Shown: positions 49,742-59,294, counted from the stretch's first letter. The stretch is 64,000 nt of DNA from Fibrobacter succinogenes (GCA_902794535.1 CADBHQ010000020.1:1-64000); one strand, 5' to 3'. The notes: generated by a model not told the origin, from the sequence alone. Numbers and translations: made by a program.

Positions 49742-51020
49742 ATGAATTACAAAAAGATTTCTATTGCTGCGCTGATTGCCATGGGTTCTTCCATGGTTTT
49801 TGCTCAGGATGCTGAAATTGCGACTTGGTCGGGTTTCCGCAAGGGTGCAGCTTCCTTTACGTTCGATGACGGTGCGCCGAGCCACGTGAGCGATGGTGGC
49901 CCGTTGTTCGACAAGTACGGCTACAAGGGAACCTTCAACGTGGTGGTGAACTGGAACCCCGACTGGAGCGGTTTCGGCAACATGGCCAAGAACGGTCACG
50001 AAATTGCAAGCCACAGCAACACCCACGGCCAGAACATGAGTGGTGAAGAAGCTTCTTCGAAGCAGTCTATCGCAAGCAAAATCCAGCAGAAGTACGGCAT
50101 CATCACGGTCGCCTATCCGAACTGCAACGTCCCGAACAAGAGCGCCGTGCAGCAGAACTACGTCATTGGCCGTATCTGCAACGGTTCCTGGCAGAGCCAG
50201 CCCGACATGATGGGCAAGGACGGTCCTAGCGACTGGACAATGGCATCCGCCATCATGACTGGTTCCACCGGCACGAACGACTTCAAGGGCAACATGCAGA
50301 AGGCACAACGGATCCGCCACCTACTCGCCCACGCCGCTCAGCGCCATTGAAGACGGTCTCAAGTGGGCCCAGCAGAATGACAAGGACATTTGGGTGGCTC
50401 CGATGGGTCACGTTGCCATGTACATCAAGGAACGCAAGGCCGCCAAGGCCGAAGCCTCCTCTAGCGGCAGCAGCATCACGGTCAAGCTGACCCACAACAT
50501 CAAGGACAACGTTTCCGATTACGACTACCCGCTTTCCCTCCGCGTCAAGTACAGCGGCTCTACGGCCAATGTGACGCAGGCCGGTGCCAAGCTTGAATCT
50601 AAGATTGACGGTGGCTATGTCTACTTCGACGCTGTCCCGAATGCAGGTGACATCGTTATCGCTGGCGAAGGCTCTGGTCCGTCTCCGGAATCTTCCAGCA
50701 GTGCAGAACCTTCTTCTAGCGATGCCAAGAGCTCTTCTTCTTCTGCCACGAATCCGTGGGGTCCGAAGTCTTCTTCTTCGAACACGACCGCAATCCATGA
50801 AATTGCTGCCCAGAATGACCTCGGTATCTCGGTTTATAGGTCCTCTGACAACTACATCATGGTTGGTGGTGCTCAGGGCATGAACATCACCGTGTTCAAT
50901 AGCCTCGGCCATCAGGTGCGTACCACTCGCGGTCTCGGTGCCGTGCAGAAGGTCTATACCGGCGCTAAGGGCGTGTACATCGTGAAGGTCGGTGGCAAGA
51001 CCATGAAGGTGAGACTCTAA
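49742..51020 (+). pseudogene. polysaccharide deacetylase (CE4-like) gene with a frameshift
   Basis: The first frame (49742-50350) encodes a signal peptide (MVFA-Q) and a NodB-type domain with SFTFDDGAPSH and the metal-site HSNTHG. Near 50300-50307 the coding potential moves to another frame, which continues as NGSATYSPTPLSAIEDGLKW and IWVAPMGHVAMYIKE, completes the deacetylase domain, and goes on through a Ser-rich linker to a C-terminal sorting-like domain (MNITVFNSLGHQVRTTRGLG to MKVRL) ending at 51020. One base too many, or two missing, explains it. Restored, it would be a secreted xylan or chitin-type deacetylase of about 425 residues. A GTG at 50394 could start the distal part alone, but without a signal peptide. 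Confidence 0.8.
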
Positions 51021-51048
51021 TAATCTGATTTTCTCTCTTTGATTAGAA

Positions 51049-51078
51049 GGGGTTCCTCGGCAGGGGAATCCCTTTTTT
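51049..51078 (+). terminator. Rho-independent terminator
   Basis: GGGGTTCC and GGAATCCC pair (one G-T) around TCGGCAGG and are followed by TTTTTT. It lies between the deacetylase gene and the helicase gene. Confidence 0.8.
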
Positions 51079-51095
51079 CTATTTTTGGCTCCAAT

Positions 51096-52535
51096 ATGCT
51101 TTTCTCTGAACTTCCCCTAGCAAATCCCTTGCAGCGTGCCGTTCGCGCTGTCGGCTATGAACAACCCACTCCGATTCAAGAAAAATCGATTCCGAGCTTG
51201 TTGGAAGGCAAGGATCTTTTGGGGATTGCTCAGACGGGTACAGGGAAGACTGCCGCTTTTGCGCTCCCGATATTGCAACGCCTGCTGGATTCCGGCAAAT
51301 TCCGTGCGCCCAAGACCTGCCGCGCACTGATTCTTTTGCCTACGCGTGAGCTTGCCATTCAGGTAGAAGAATGCTTTAAGCAGTATGCCCAATTTACGGC
51401 CATTTCGACCGCCTGCATTTTCGGCGGCGTGAGCGATGTGAGCCAGAAGCGTAACTTGATTCGCGGCGTAGATGTTCTTGTCGCGACTCCGGGCCGCCTG
51501 CTCGATTTGATTAACCAGAAAGCGGTTTCCCTGAAGGCGCTTGAATTCTTTGTGCTCGACGAAGCGGACCGCATGCTTGACATGGGATTCATTCATGACA
51601 TTCGCAAGGTGGTGGCGCTGCTGCCGCAGAATCGCCAGAATTTGTTCTTCAGCGCGACCATGCCCGAAGATATTACGAAGCTTGCCGCGACAATCCTGCG
51701 CCCGAACCCAGTGAGGGTGGAGGTGGCGCCGCAGAGCACTCCGATTGAACGCATTCATCAGGAGCTCTACCGCATTGACAAACGCCGTAAGGGCGCGCTC
51801 CTCAAGGAACTGCTGCTCGCTCACCCCGAAATGAAAAAGGTGCTGGTCTTTAGCCGCACCAAGCACGGCGCCGACAAGATTACGCGCGTGCTCGAAAAGG
51901 CGGGCGTCAAGTGTGCCGCCATTCATGGCAACAAGAGTCAAAACCGCAGGCAACAGGCTTTGGGCGATTTCAAGTGCGAACAGATTCGCGTGTTGGTAGC
52001 AACCGATATCGCAGCCCGCGGAATCGATGTGGATGACGTATCGCACGTATTCAATTATGACCTGCCCGATGTTCCGGAAACATTCGTGCACCGCATTGGT
52101 CGTACCGCTCGCGCGGGCAAAGACGGTATCGCCATTTCGTTCTGCGCTCCCGACGAAGAACAAGATTTACGCGCCATTGAAAAGCTGACTCGAATCAGCA
52201 TTCCCGAAGGCGACAAGGCGATTTACGAAAAGCTCCCGCCTCAGCAAAAGGAAACGCCCGAAAGCGAAATGCGCAATGCCCGCGGACGTGGATTCCCGCG
52301 CGGTGGCAAGAATCGCGACAACAACCGCGGCAACCGTCACGATAACCGTCAGGGCGGACAGAAACCGGAAAACAATAATCAGGCAAAGCACGGTAACGAA
52401 AAGAATCGCCCGCAGAATAAACCGCAAGATCAGTTGGAACATCGTACTGTCGGGAAAAACCGTCCCGGCTCGCGAGCCCGCAAGCGCATGCGCGAAGCCG
52501 CAGAGGCCGCTCGCCGCGCCGCTCAGAATTCCTAG
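51096..52535 (+). CDS. DEAD-box RNA helicase, RhlE-like
   Basis: 479 residues from the ATG at 51096; a longer frame would start inside the terminator. Helicase motifs in order: the Q motif (GYEQPTPIQEKSIPSLL), motif I AQTGTGKTAAF, Ia PTRELAIQ, II DEADRMLDMGF, III SAT, V ATDIAARGIDVDDV and VI HRIGRTARAG. After residue about 380 comes a low-complexity basic tail rich in Arg, Asn, Gln and Gly (RDNNRGNRHDNRQGG), typical of RNA-binding extensions. It unwinds structured RNA or ribosome assembly intermediates. Its end overlaps the convergent lipoprotein gene by four bases. Confidence 0.9.
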   Translation: MLFSELPLANPLQRAVRAVGYEQPTPIQEKSIPSLLEGKDLLGIAQTGTGKTAAFALPILQRLLDSGKFRAPKTCRALILLPTRELAIQVEECFKQYAQFTAISTACIFGGVSDVSQKRNLIRGVDVLVATPGRLLDLINQKAVSLKALEFFVLDEADRMLDMGFIHDIRKVVALLPQNRQNLFFSATMPEDITKLAATILRPNPVRVEVAPQSTPIERIHQELYRIDKRRKGALLKELLLAHPEMKKVLVFSRTKHGADKITRVLEKAGVKCAAIHGNKSQNRRQQALGDFKCEQIRVLVATDIAARGIDVDDVSHVFNYDLPDVPETFVHRIGRTARAGKDGIAISFCAPDEEQDLRAIEKLTRISIPEGDKAIYEKLPPQQKETPESEMRNARGRGFPRGGKNRDNNRGNRHDNRQGGQKPENNNQAKHGNEKNRPQNKPQDQLEHRTVGKNRPGSRARKRMREAAEAARRAAQNS

Positions 52536-53350
52536 TCAATCGAATACAGGAACCATTCCCAAGTAATGGTAGCCTTGTCGCCTACAGATGTCTGCGACTT
52601 GGTATTCTTTTCTTTGACCCAGCCGAGGTTCTTAACCGAAATGCAGTGCGAAGCATTCAGCAAGTCTTCGTCGTCGTAATAGTCGTCATGCAAATTCTTG
52701 TCTCTGAGAACGGGGCAAATTTCGATGGCGTCGATACCGCGCGGAATCTGAATGGCGACCTTCTTTTTGCCTTCCCATTCCTGAACGTCGACTGTATCCA
52801 GCGTAGTTGCAGAGAGCGGGTCGTATTCCGAAGGCTCGGCGTCAATGTAGGACTTGACCAAGAATCGGATTTCGGGGTCGCCAATTCTTTCGTCGTCGCT
52901 GATTCTTGTGGCAGTCTGCTTGTAGCTGGTGAGCGTGATGCTCAGCATTTTTGAAACTTGCAGGTAGTTGATTTGCGGATCGTCATTGCTTCCGATGAAT
53001 GTACCCTTATCATTGTAGCGGTCTTCGTCTCTGACCATCTTGATGATTGTCTCGAGGCTCAATACCGTGTCTACACTTTCGCTACGGTACTTGTTGATAA
53101 AGTTGTCGCAACGGTTTTTGTAGTTGAGTGTGTAGAGCTTGGCTCTGTCGTAGCAAGTGTAGTAGTCCATGTTTTCGCGCTTGGTTTCAAAGCGCTCAAT
53201 TGCGGCTTGGGCTTCGAGGTCAACTGAAAATTCTGCTTGCTTTTTATCTTCGACTTCAATAGGGTTGTCACCGCATGCAGTAAACTGCAGCGCCGTTAAG
53301 GCAAACAACGGAAGCGTAACGAGTTTCAACATAAAGCTTTTCTGATTCAT
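52532..53350 (-). CDS. lipoprotein of unknown function
   Basis: 272 residues with lipobox FTAC (Cys26). The mature part is acidic and contains CYDRAKLYTLNYKNRCDNFI, then a beta-rich C-terminal half ending in ATITWEWFLYSID. No Ser-rich linker, unlike most lipoproteins of the window. It follows the outer-membrane-like gene at 53363-54349 by 12 bases on the same strand, so the two are likely one operon and may form one envelope complex. Confidence 0.7.
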   Translation of the reverse strand: MNQKSFMLKLVTLPLFALTALQFTACGDNPIEVEDKKQAEFSVDLEAQAAIERFETKRENMDYYTCYDRAKLYTLNYKNRCDNFINKYRSESVDTVLSLETIIKMVRDEDRYNDKGTFIGSNDDPQINYLQVSKMLSITLTSYKQTATRISDDERIGDPEIRFLVKSYIDAEPSEYDPLSATTLDTVDVQEWEGKKKVAIQIPRGIDAIEICPVLRDKNLHDDYYDDEDLLNASHCISVKNLGWVKEKNTKSQTSVGDKATITWEWFLYSID

Positions 53351-53362
53351 GATATTACCTGA

Positions 53363-54349
53363 TTACCTTATGCTAAAGTCCAAGAACATACGCCAGGTCG
53401 GGCTGCCTTGTCCAATGTTATGGAACCTGTGGTTCGCATTCTGCGAGGCGCCGCCAAAGGCAAACATCTGAATTTCAAACGAAACGAGTCTGCTTTCGAT
53501 ACCGAGACCAATCCAGCTGTTTGTTTCCCAGTCGTCCATATAGAAGAACTTGTAGGTCTGGTGACTTTCGTGCAACGGGAAGGGGTTGTTGCCTGTTTCG
53601 TTAATCAAGCCGAGGTCTTCTTTGAGTCCCTTGTCCTTCGTACTGAACGAAAGGCTGTTCTCGGTGTCAACGAATTCGTAAATCGGCTTGGTCAGTCCGA
53701 GAGTTATACCTGTATACAAGAATGTCGTTGTACCCTTGATGTGGTAGCCAAGCTTGCCGGTCAAGGGCAGGTCTGCTGCAATGTTGTGATACTTGCGGTC
53801 AATGCGGTGGGTGAGCTTGTATTTTTCACCGGTAGAAAGTTTGCCTTCTTGTTCGTCGGCATCAAACGACCAACGAGAATAGCGGTAAAGTGCGCCCAGT
53901 CGGCCTTGCATTCCAAGGTAGTTGCCGAAGTAGCGCCTGTAGAAGTAGTACATACCTACACCTGTTCCCCAATTGGCGTCGTGGTCCATGTGCCAGTAGT
54001 TTTTGTCGTTGTAGGTGGCGCCTACAAGGCTCAAACCATGGTGCATTGTCTTGGAACGTTTCTTGGCGCTACGCTTGACTTTCTCTTGATAGTCTGCGTA
54101 GGTAATCTTGTTACGCATCTTTTGAGGTGCTGCCGTGTCTTTTGCAACGGGGGCGGCTTTGCGAGTGTCTTGAACGGCAGTATTGTTTGCAACGGCGGGT
54201 TTGTCGGTAGAATCCGTTACGGCGGTAGCGATGCTGTCTTGCTTAGAATTTGCCGCTGCGGCAGAGTCGCTTGTAACGACGAATTCTTGTGCAAAACCGA
54301 TAGTCATGAATACGCTGCACAACGTTAAAACTTTGCGAATGATAGTCAT
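53363..54349 (-). CDS. outer-membrane-like protein
   Basis: 328 residues. Signal peptide (about 1-20, IGFA-Q), an Ala/Asp/Thr-rich linker (about 25-75), a basic helix (EKVKRSAKKRSKTMHH), then a beta-rich domain of about 220 residues with alternating aromatic strands (WGTGVGMYYFYRRYFGNYLG, TWRMFLDFSIR at the end), as in outer-membrane barrels. Upstream on the minus strand TATATAACC provides a -10 region. First gene of a two-gene operon with the lipoprotein at 52532. Confidence 0.65.
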   Translation of the reverse strand: MTIIRKVLTLCSVFMTIGFAQEFVVTSDSAAAANSKQDSIATAVTDSTDKPAVANNTAVQDTRKAAPVAKDTAAPQKMRNKITYADYQEKVKRSAKKRSKTMHHGLSLVGATYNDKNYWHMDHDANWGTGVGMYYFYRRYFGNYLGMQGRLGALYRYSRWSFDADEQEGKLSTGEKYKLTHRIDRKYHNIAADLPLTGKLGYHIKGTTTFLYTGITLGLTKPIYEFVDTENSLSFSTKDKGLKEDLGLINETGNNPFPLHESHQTYKFFYMDDWETNSWIGLGIESRLVSFEIQMFAFGGASQNANHRFHNIGQGSPTWRMFLDFSIR

Positions 54350-54535
54350 AATCGTGCTTTAGCTTCCATAAAAAGGTTTCGGTTATATAAAATAAGTAAA
54401 AAATAGCTATTCTGCAAAAAAATAATAAAAAAAACGGACTTTGTAAAAAAAAATAATTAATTTTAGGACAAGAAGGAATATCATGGATTTTCCTTGTTTT
54501 TGTTGAACGGAAAGATGTCTGTGAAGAGGGTATCT
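54350..54535. promoter_or_regulatory. AT-rich divergent promoter region
   Basis: This 186-base gap between two divergent envelope genes is very AT-rich, with long A runs at 54416-54462. TATATAA occurs on both strands near 54384-54392. A GAGGG ribosome binding site lies before the ATG at 54536. I see no dyad that stands out. Confidence 0.35.
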
Positions 54536-57500
54536 ATGGATACAAGTAAGATTTCTCTTGCCAGAGTGCTCGCTCTGCTTGTTTTCTTGTTGGGAATTCA
54601 ATCCGCGTGGGCGGATGTTTGGGATGGTGTAACCAAGACTCCTGCCAAAAAGGAAAAAATCGATGGCAAGGACTTTTTCCTGATTGAATCGGCGGCCAAC
54701 CTGGCGTGGTTTTCGGATACCGTGAATATCTATGCTGCTAAAGAAATTGCCAAGGGCTATTCGGCGGACTCTTTGGCGCATGCCAATATGACTGCTGCTG
54801 ATACGACGAAGGCGAATGCATATGCCCAAACGAAAAAGCAGGCTTTTATAGATACCGCTGCTACGGATAAGTTAAAAGATTCTACAAGTACATTCAATAA
54901 CGCGAAGAATGCTTATCTAGACAGCGTTGCGAAGGTTTTCAAAAATGGCGCCGCAGATGCGATTGCGGCTAATGTTGAAGCGTTCTTCAAAAACAATTCC
55001 AATGCTGTTACAGCGATTTCTGAAAAAACGAAGGGCAAAAATTATGCATCGCCGAATGTGACTTTTAATGCGAAGGTGGTGGCGAATTATATTGATATGA
55101 ATCATAAGCCCTTTGTTCCCATTGCGGCCGGTAAGGGTGAAGTGTCTTATGGAGGTGTTTTTGATGGTAATCATGTCACTATCAAAAACCTGAATGTCAG
55201 CAGTGAACATATTTCTGCAATCAATAGAAACTACGGACAAAATATCGCCTTTATTGCTACTCTGGATAAGGGAACTGTAAAGAATGTTGTTCTAGATAGT
55301 GTGTACATCAGGGCTACAACCGATATCGGTTCGATTCTTGCAGGGGAAGAAAATAAAATTAGTGTGGGTACTATTGTCGCCTGGCAGGCCTCGGGAACGG
55401 TCGAAGGTTGTTATGCGTCGGGCATTGTCTATAATAGCGGAAAAGGACAGGCTGTTGGTGGTATTGTGGGTAATGCTGCCGCGGGTCTTGTAAAAAACAA
55501 CTTGAGCATTATTTCGATTCAGATTTCTGGAAGTCAGGCTTATGTGGGCGGTGTTGTCGGCCAGGTCAAGGATAAGGGAGTCAAAGTCGAATCCTGTGTT
55601 TACGACGGAGGAAAGTTTATCAACGATTCCACTGCTTATGATGGTGGTGTGATTGGCCTTCGTTTTGAAAAAAACAATACTGTTCGAAACGCCTATTACG
55701 ATAAGTATGATGTGGATAAAGGTGTTGCTCAAGGTTCTTCAGAAGGTGTTAAGGCGGCTGATGAACTCAACCAATTGCAAATTGTGTGCATTCTGAATGA
55801 TGGTGAATGGGATAAATCTACTTCTACTTGTTCCGGTGATGGAGTATGGTCTACAGGGGATCACATTACCAATCAGGGCGTTTCGAAAAACGATAAGAAC
55901 GAAACGATTTATACGATTAGATTCGATGCGAATGGAGGGACTTTCCCGGAAGGCGCGAAAACGGTTAAGTATTTGCGCTTTGGAGAATTGGTGACGACTG
56001 CCGAAATCACGTCTCCGACTTATGCGGGTGATAGTATTTTCTGGGGATGGTCGATGGATCCTGCGGCGACTGCTCCTGTGACATCGATGTTCCTCGATAC
56101 GGCTTATGGTCAACGGACTGTGTATGCGGTCTGGAAAAAAACGGTCGATGTGACGTTTGATTATAATAACGAATTGAATCCGGGTACTGCCACGAAAAAA
56201 ATTGGACTCGGTGATTCTGTCGTTGCGGTTGCTGCTCCGGCTGCTTATACCGATGCATCTAATAATGAATATTATTTTGTCGGCTGGGCAACGGATAAGA
56301 CAGCGACGGAACCTTTGGCACAACTGGGTGTTGCCGAAGAAGGCCTGACCTATTATGCCGTTTGGTCTACTGATCCCGTTTATACAGTTTCGTTTGATAT
56401 GCAGGGGATGGGCTCTGATCAACATTCCCAGCAGATTAAAGAGAACGGCAAGGCGGTAAAATTTGAACCGGTGGCCGATGGCTATTCTTTTGGTGGATGG
56501 TATACAGAAGCGGCTTGTCAGAATGCATTTGACTTTGAAACCGCTATTACGAAAGACATGACGCTGTATGCCAAGTGGAATCTTGAAACGTATACCATCA
56601 CTTACGAAATGGATGGTGGTGAAAATGATGAATCGAATCCCACGAACTATACGATTGAAGATGAAACGATTGTCTTCAAGAATCCGAAGGAACGTGTAGG
56701 TTACCTGTTTGATGGTTGGTACTACAATTCTGATTATTCACATGTGGCAACCCAGATATCGCAGGGGCATTTTGGCTCATTTACGCTGTATGCGAAATGG
56801 ATTCCGACACAGTACGAAGTGATTTACTCGGCGGGTTCTCGTGGTATGGGCTCTGTAGAAATTGATTACAAGCCCCATGGTGATTCGTTAGTGCTTTCGT
56901 CGGAAAAGTATCTTTACTACAACGAAAATTACAGGGTCAGTTTCTTGCATGCTGGTTGGACGCTGTCTGATGGCGGATCCAAGGAATATGATTTTGGCGC
57001 TAAGTATGGCACGGATGCAAATGTGATCTTGTATCCGTATTGGTCCAAGCTTGTCAAGGTTCATTATGGTTCCAATGACAAGGATACTTTGTGGGTAGAT
57101 CTCAGCGCTGTTGAATCGGATTCGCTGGTGAGCAACGCGATTAGCGAAGCCTTGCTGTCGAATGAACCTGTGATTGAACTTCCGAGCAAGAATGCTGATG
57201 ACAAGTATGTTTATACCTTGAAGTGGGTGTCTGATTCGTTGGCTGTCTACGAACCGATTTTTGAAAAGTCTGAACGTAAGAAAGAAATCGTTGTGGCTTA
57301 TGGTTCTGGCGAACGAGATACGATTATTATCAAGGATCCCAAGTTTAAAACGGATGAAGAATTGCAGAAGTTGATTAAGGATGCTTTTGCTAATCACGAT
57401 CCTGTCATTCCGCTTCCGACAAAGGCTGCTGATTCTCTGTATGAATATGAATTTGCAAAGTTTGTTCTGAATACGCAGACGGGTATTTATGAACCGCTCT

Positions 57501-58141
57501 TTGTGAAGGCGGGGAATCTGTTGTTCAAGATTAATTTCCACCTGCCTGAAGGTGCGGAATTGGTCGAGAATTTTGCAGGATATAAATATGGCGAAGTGAC
57601 GAAGTTGCCGGATGCGGTCATGACATCGGATACAAGCTGGAAGTTTAATGGTTGGTATACAAAGACGAAGGGCCGTGGCGACCGCGTAAAGGCGATGCGC
57701 GAAAAAGATTCCGGCAATAAGAGCTTGTATCCGCTGTTCCAGAAGACCCTGCGCTATGATGCTAATGGTGACAAGGGCGAAATCAGGGTCATTTACACGG
57801 ATCGCGCCGATACGACTATTGCTCGTGCCTTGCGTAGCGTGACGCCGAAGGGCTACACCGAAGGCAAGGTGACTTATACGTTCAGCAAGTGGGTGCTTGA
57901 AGATGGCGTGTATACGGCAACCTTCAAAAATCAGACGGTCCGCTTTAACGTGGTTCTGGATTCCCGCTCGATCAATATCGAAGAAGCACAGGTGGGTGAC
58001 CGCATTACGGTATTTGATATGGATGGTCGCGTCGTGAAACGCGGAATTGTTTCGAACGGCTCGCAGCATGTAGAAGTTCCCAAATCGGGTAGCTACACGG
58101 TGCGCGTTGGCAAGGACGCCGTCCAGGTGAACGTCAAGTAG
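54536..58141 (+). CDS. large surface protein with GLUG-like and InlB-type B repeats
   Basis: 1201 residues from the ATG at 54536 (AAGAGGG upstream; an ATG at 54515 is an alternative). Signal peptide to about residue 27 (SAWA-D). Residues about 30-190 are helical and Ala/Lys-rich, about 195-420 hold GLUG-like repeats (GQAVGGIVGNAA, QAYVGGVVGQV), and about 465-810 hold InlB B-type (Listeria-Bacteroides) repeats recognised by units such as FGGWYTEA, FDGWYYNSDY and TLYAKW. A further repeat pair (about 845-1010) and FNGWYTKTKG follow. The last 60 residues (ITVFDMDGRVVKRGIVS to VQVNVK) form a sorting-like tail. Adhesion is inferred. Monocistronic. Confidence 0.8.
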   Translation: MDTSKISLARVLALLVFLLGIQSAWADVWDGVTKTPAKKEKIDGKDFFLIESAANLAWFSDTVNIYAAKEIAKGYSADSLAHANMTAADTTKANAYAQTKKQAFIDTAATDKLKDSTSTFNNAKNAYLDSVAKVFKNGAADAIAANVEAFFKNNSNAVTAISEKTKGKNYASPNVTFNAKVVANYIDMNHKPFVPIAAGKGEVSYGGVFDGNHVTIKNLNVSSEHISAINRNYGQNIAFIATLDKGTVKNVVLDSVYIRATTDIGSILAGEENKISVGTIVAWQASGTVEGCYASGIVYNSGKGQAVGGIVGNAAAGLVKNNLSIISIQISGSQAYVGGVVGQVKDKGVKVESCVYDGGKFINDSTAYDGGVIGLRFEKNNTVRNAYYDKYDVDKGVAQGSSEGVKAADELNQLQIVCILNDGEWDKSTSTCSGDGVWSTGDHITNQGVSKNDKNETIYTIRFDANGGTFPEGAKTVKYLRFGELVTTAEITSPTYAGDSIFWGWSMDPAATAPVTSMFLDTAYGQRTVYAVWKKTVDVTFDYNNELNPGTATKKIGLGDSVVAVAAPAAYTDASNNEYYFVGWATDKTATEPLAQLGVAEEGLTYYAVWSTDPVYTVSFDMQGMGSDQHSQQIKENGKAVKFEPVADGYSFGGWYTEAACQNAFDFETAITKDMTLYAKWNLETYTITYEMDGGENDESNPTNYTIEDETIVFKNPKERVGYLFDGWYYNSDYSHVATQISQGHFGSFTLYAKWIPTQYEVIYSAGSRGMGSVEIDYKPHGDSLVLSSEKYLYYNENYRVSFLHAGWTLSDGGSKEYDFGAKYGTDANVILYPYWSKLVKVHYGSNDKDTLWVDLSAVESDSLVSNAISEALLSNEPVIELPSKNADDKYVYTLKWVSDSLAVYEPIFEKSERKKEIVVAYGSGERDTIIIKDPKFKTDEELQKLIKDAFANHDPVIPLPTKAADSLYEYEFAKFVLNTQTGIYEPLFVKAGNLLFKINFHLPEGAELVENFAGYKYGEVTKLPDAVMTSDTSWKFNGWYTKTKGRGDRVKAMREKDSGNKSLYPLFQKTLRYDANGDKGEIRVIYTDRADTTIARALRSVTPKGYTEGKVTYTFSKWVLEDGVYTATFKNQTVRFNVVLDSRSINIEEAQVGDRITVFDMDGRVVKRGIVSNGSQHVEVPKSGSYTVRVGKDAVQVNVK

Positions 58142-58143
58142 CT

Positions 58144-58188
58144 TGTCATCCTGAGCGTAGCCCGTAAGGGCGAAGTCGAAGGATCTGT
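58144..58188. repeat. REP-like intergenic element
   Basis: TGTCATCCTGAGCG at the left and CGAAGTCGAAGGATCT at the right flank a small GCCC-GTAA-GGGC stem. The pattern GTCATCCTGAGCG...CGAAGGATC is a widespread short repeat of intergenic regions. It fills the gap between two convergent genes and could act as a terminator-like or processing element. Confidence 0.6.
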
Positions 58189-58197
58189 AGGAGTGCG

Positions 58198-59244
58198 TTA
58201 CTCCGAGATGTTAATGTTCAGCCGATGTACCTTGTAGTGCATGACTCTTGGCGAAATACTTAAATCGCGTGCGGCAGCAGACATGTTGCCGCCGTTTCTT
58301 TTTAGCGCCTCGCTCAGGATTTCTTTTTCGTAGGTATCCATGAGCGTCGACAGCGGTGCAATTTGGTTCGGGAGCATGGGCTTGCGGGCCGATTCGTCGG
58401 TCTGCAAGGTGGGCGGCAAGTTGTGCGAATGAATGCAGTCGTCGCTGGTGGCGAGGGCTGCGCGCTCGATGCAGTTTTCAAGCTCTTGCACATTGCCTGG
58501 CCAGTGGTAACTCATGAGCATGTCGATGGCGGGCGTCGAGAGGCGCACCACGTGCGTGCCGTACTTCAGGTTCACTTGCGAAATAAAATGCTCCGCCAAA
58601 AGCAAGATGTCGCTCTTGCGTTGCGCCAAATCGGGAAGCGAGATTTGTACGATGTTCAGACGGTAGAATAAGTCTTCGCGGAAAAGCTTTTGCTGCATCA
58701 GGCTTTCGAGATTCTTGCTGGATGCCGCAATCAGGCGCACGTCACTATGCAGGTGAATGTTGCCGCCTTGACGGTAAAAGCTCTGGTCTTGCATGAACCG
58801 CAGAAGAATCTCTTGGTTCTTCGGGCTGAGTGCCGAGACGTCATCCAAAAAAAGCGTGCCACCGTTCGCCACTTCGGCTTTGCCCAAGTGGCGGCTGTTT
58901 GCGCCAATGAATGCGCCGCGTTCGTAGCCGAAAAGCTCGCTTTCGAAAGTATTTGCGGGGTTGCCGAAGCCTTCGCTCAAGTTCGCGCATCCCATCACGA
59001 CAAAGGGCTGTTCTTTGCGGGCAGAAAGTTCTGCGATGGTGTGGGCGGTGAGTTCCTTGCCCGTGCCGTCGTTGCCATAGATAAGCACCTGTGCGTCGTT
59101 CTTGGCGCACTTCTTGATCTGCTTGTAGACCTCTCGCATCTCGCCGCTGTTGCCGACCATTTTACCCGGCTTCTCGTCGATGATATTACGCAGCTCGCGG
59201 ATCTCCGCTTTCAGTCTCTCTATTTCTTCTGCTTCCGTTGTCAT
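58198..59244 (-). CDS. NtrC-like regulator with atypical GAFIGA loop
   Basis: 348 residues from the ATG at 59244; the frame is open further upstream but that part lies across the promoter region. A coiled start (residues 1-25) replaces a receiver domain. The AAA+ domain has Walker A GNDGTGKEL, the loop FGYERGAFIGAN, Walker B GGTLFLDDVSAL and a sensor/arginine-finger region FREDLFYRLNIVQISLPDL. The C-terminus is a Fis-type helix-turn-helix (GGNMSAAARDLSISPRVMHYKV). The sigma-54 contact motif GAFTGA has Ile113 in place of Thr, and Walker B has DD for DE, so classical sigma-54 activation is doubtful. Divergent from glutamine synthetase, which it probably controls. Confidence 0.85.
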   Translation of the reverse strand: MTTEAEEIERLKAEIRELRNIIDEKPGKMVGNSGEMREVYKQIKKCAKNDAQVLIYGNDGTGKELTAHTIAELSARKEQPFVVMGCANLSEGFGNPANTFESELFGYERGAFIGANSRHLGKAEVANGGTLFLDDVSALSPKNQEILLRFMQDQSFYRQGGNIHLHSDVRLIAASSKNLESLMQQKLFREDLFYRLNIVQISLPDLAQRKSDILLLAEHFISQVNLKYGTHVVRLSTPAIDMLMSYHWPGNVQELENCIERAALATSDDCIHSHNLPPTLQTDESARKPMLPNQIAPLSTLMDTYEKEILSEALKRNGGNMSAAARDLSISPRVMHYKVHRLNINISE

Positions 59245-59249
59245 TTCTT

Positions 59250-59294
59250 TTACAATAATGTAATAATATACCTTAATTTTACAATATTGTAAAA
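59250..59294. promoter_or_regulatory. two TTACA-N4-TGTAA dyads around a minus-strand -10 box
   Basis: TTACA-ATAA-TGTAA lies at 59250-59263 and TTACA-ATAT-TGTAA at 59279-59292, the latter inside the perfect 18-base palindrome TTTTACAATATTGTAAAA (59277-59294). Centres are 29 bases apart. Between them is TATATT on the minus strand (59270-59265), the likely -10 box of the regulator gene. A further TGTAA half lies near 59312. Binding here would block the regulator's promoter and sits about 110 bases upstream of glnA. I see no convincing -24/-12 sigma-54 promoter. Confidence 0.6.
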
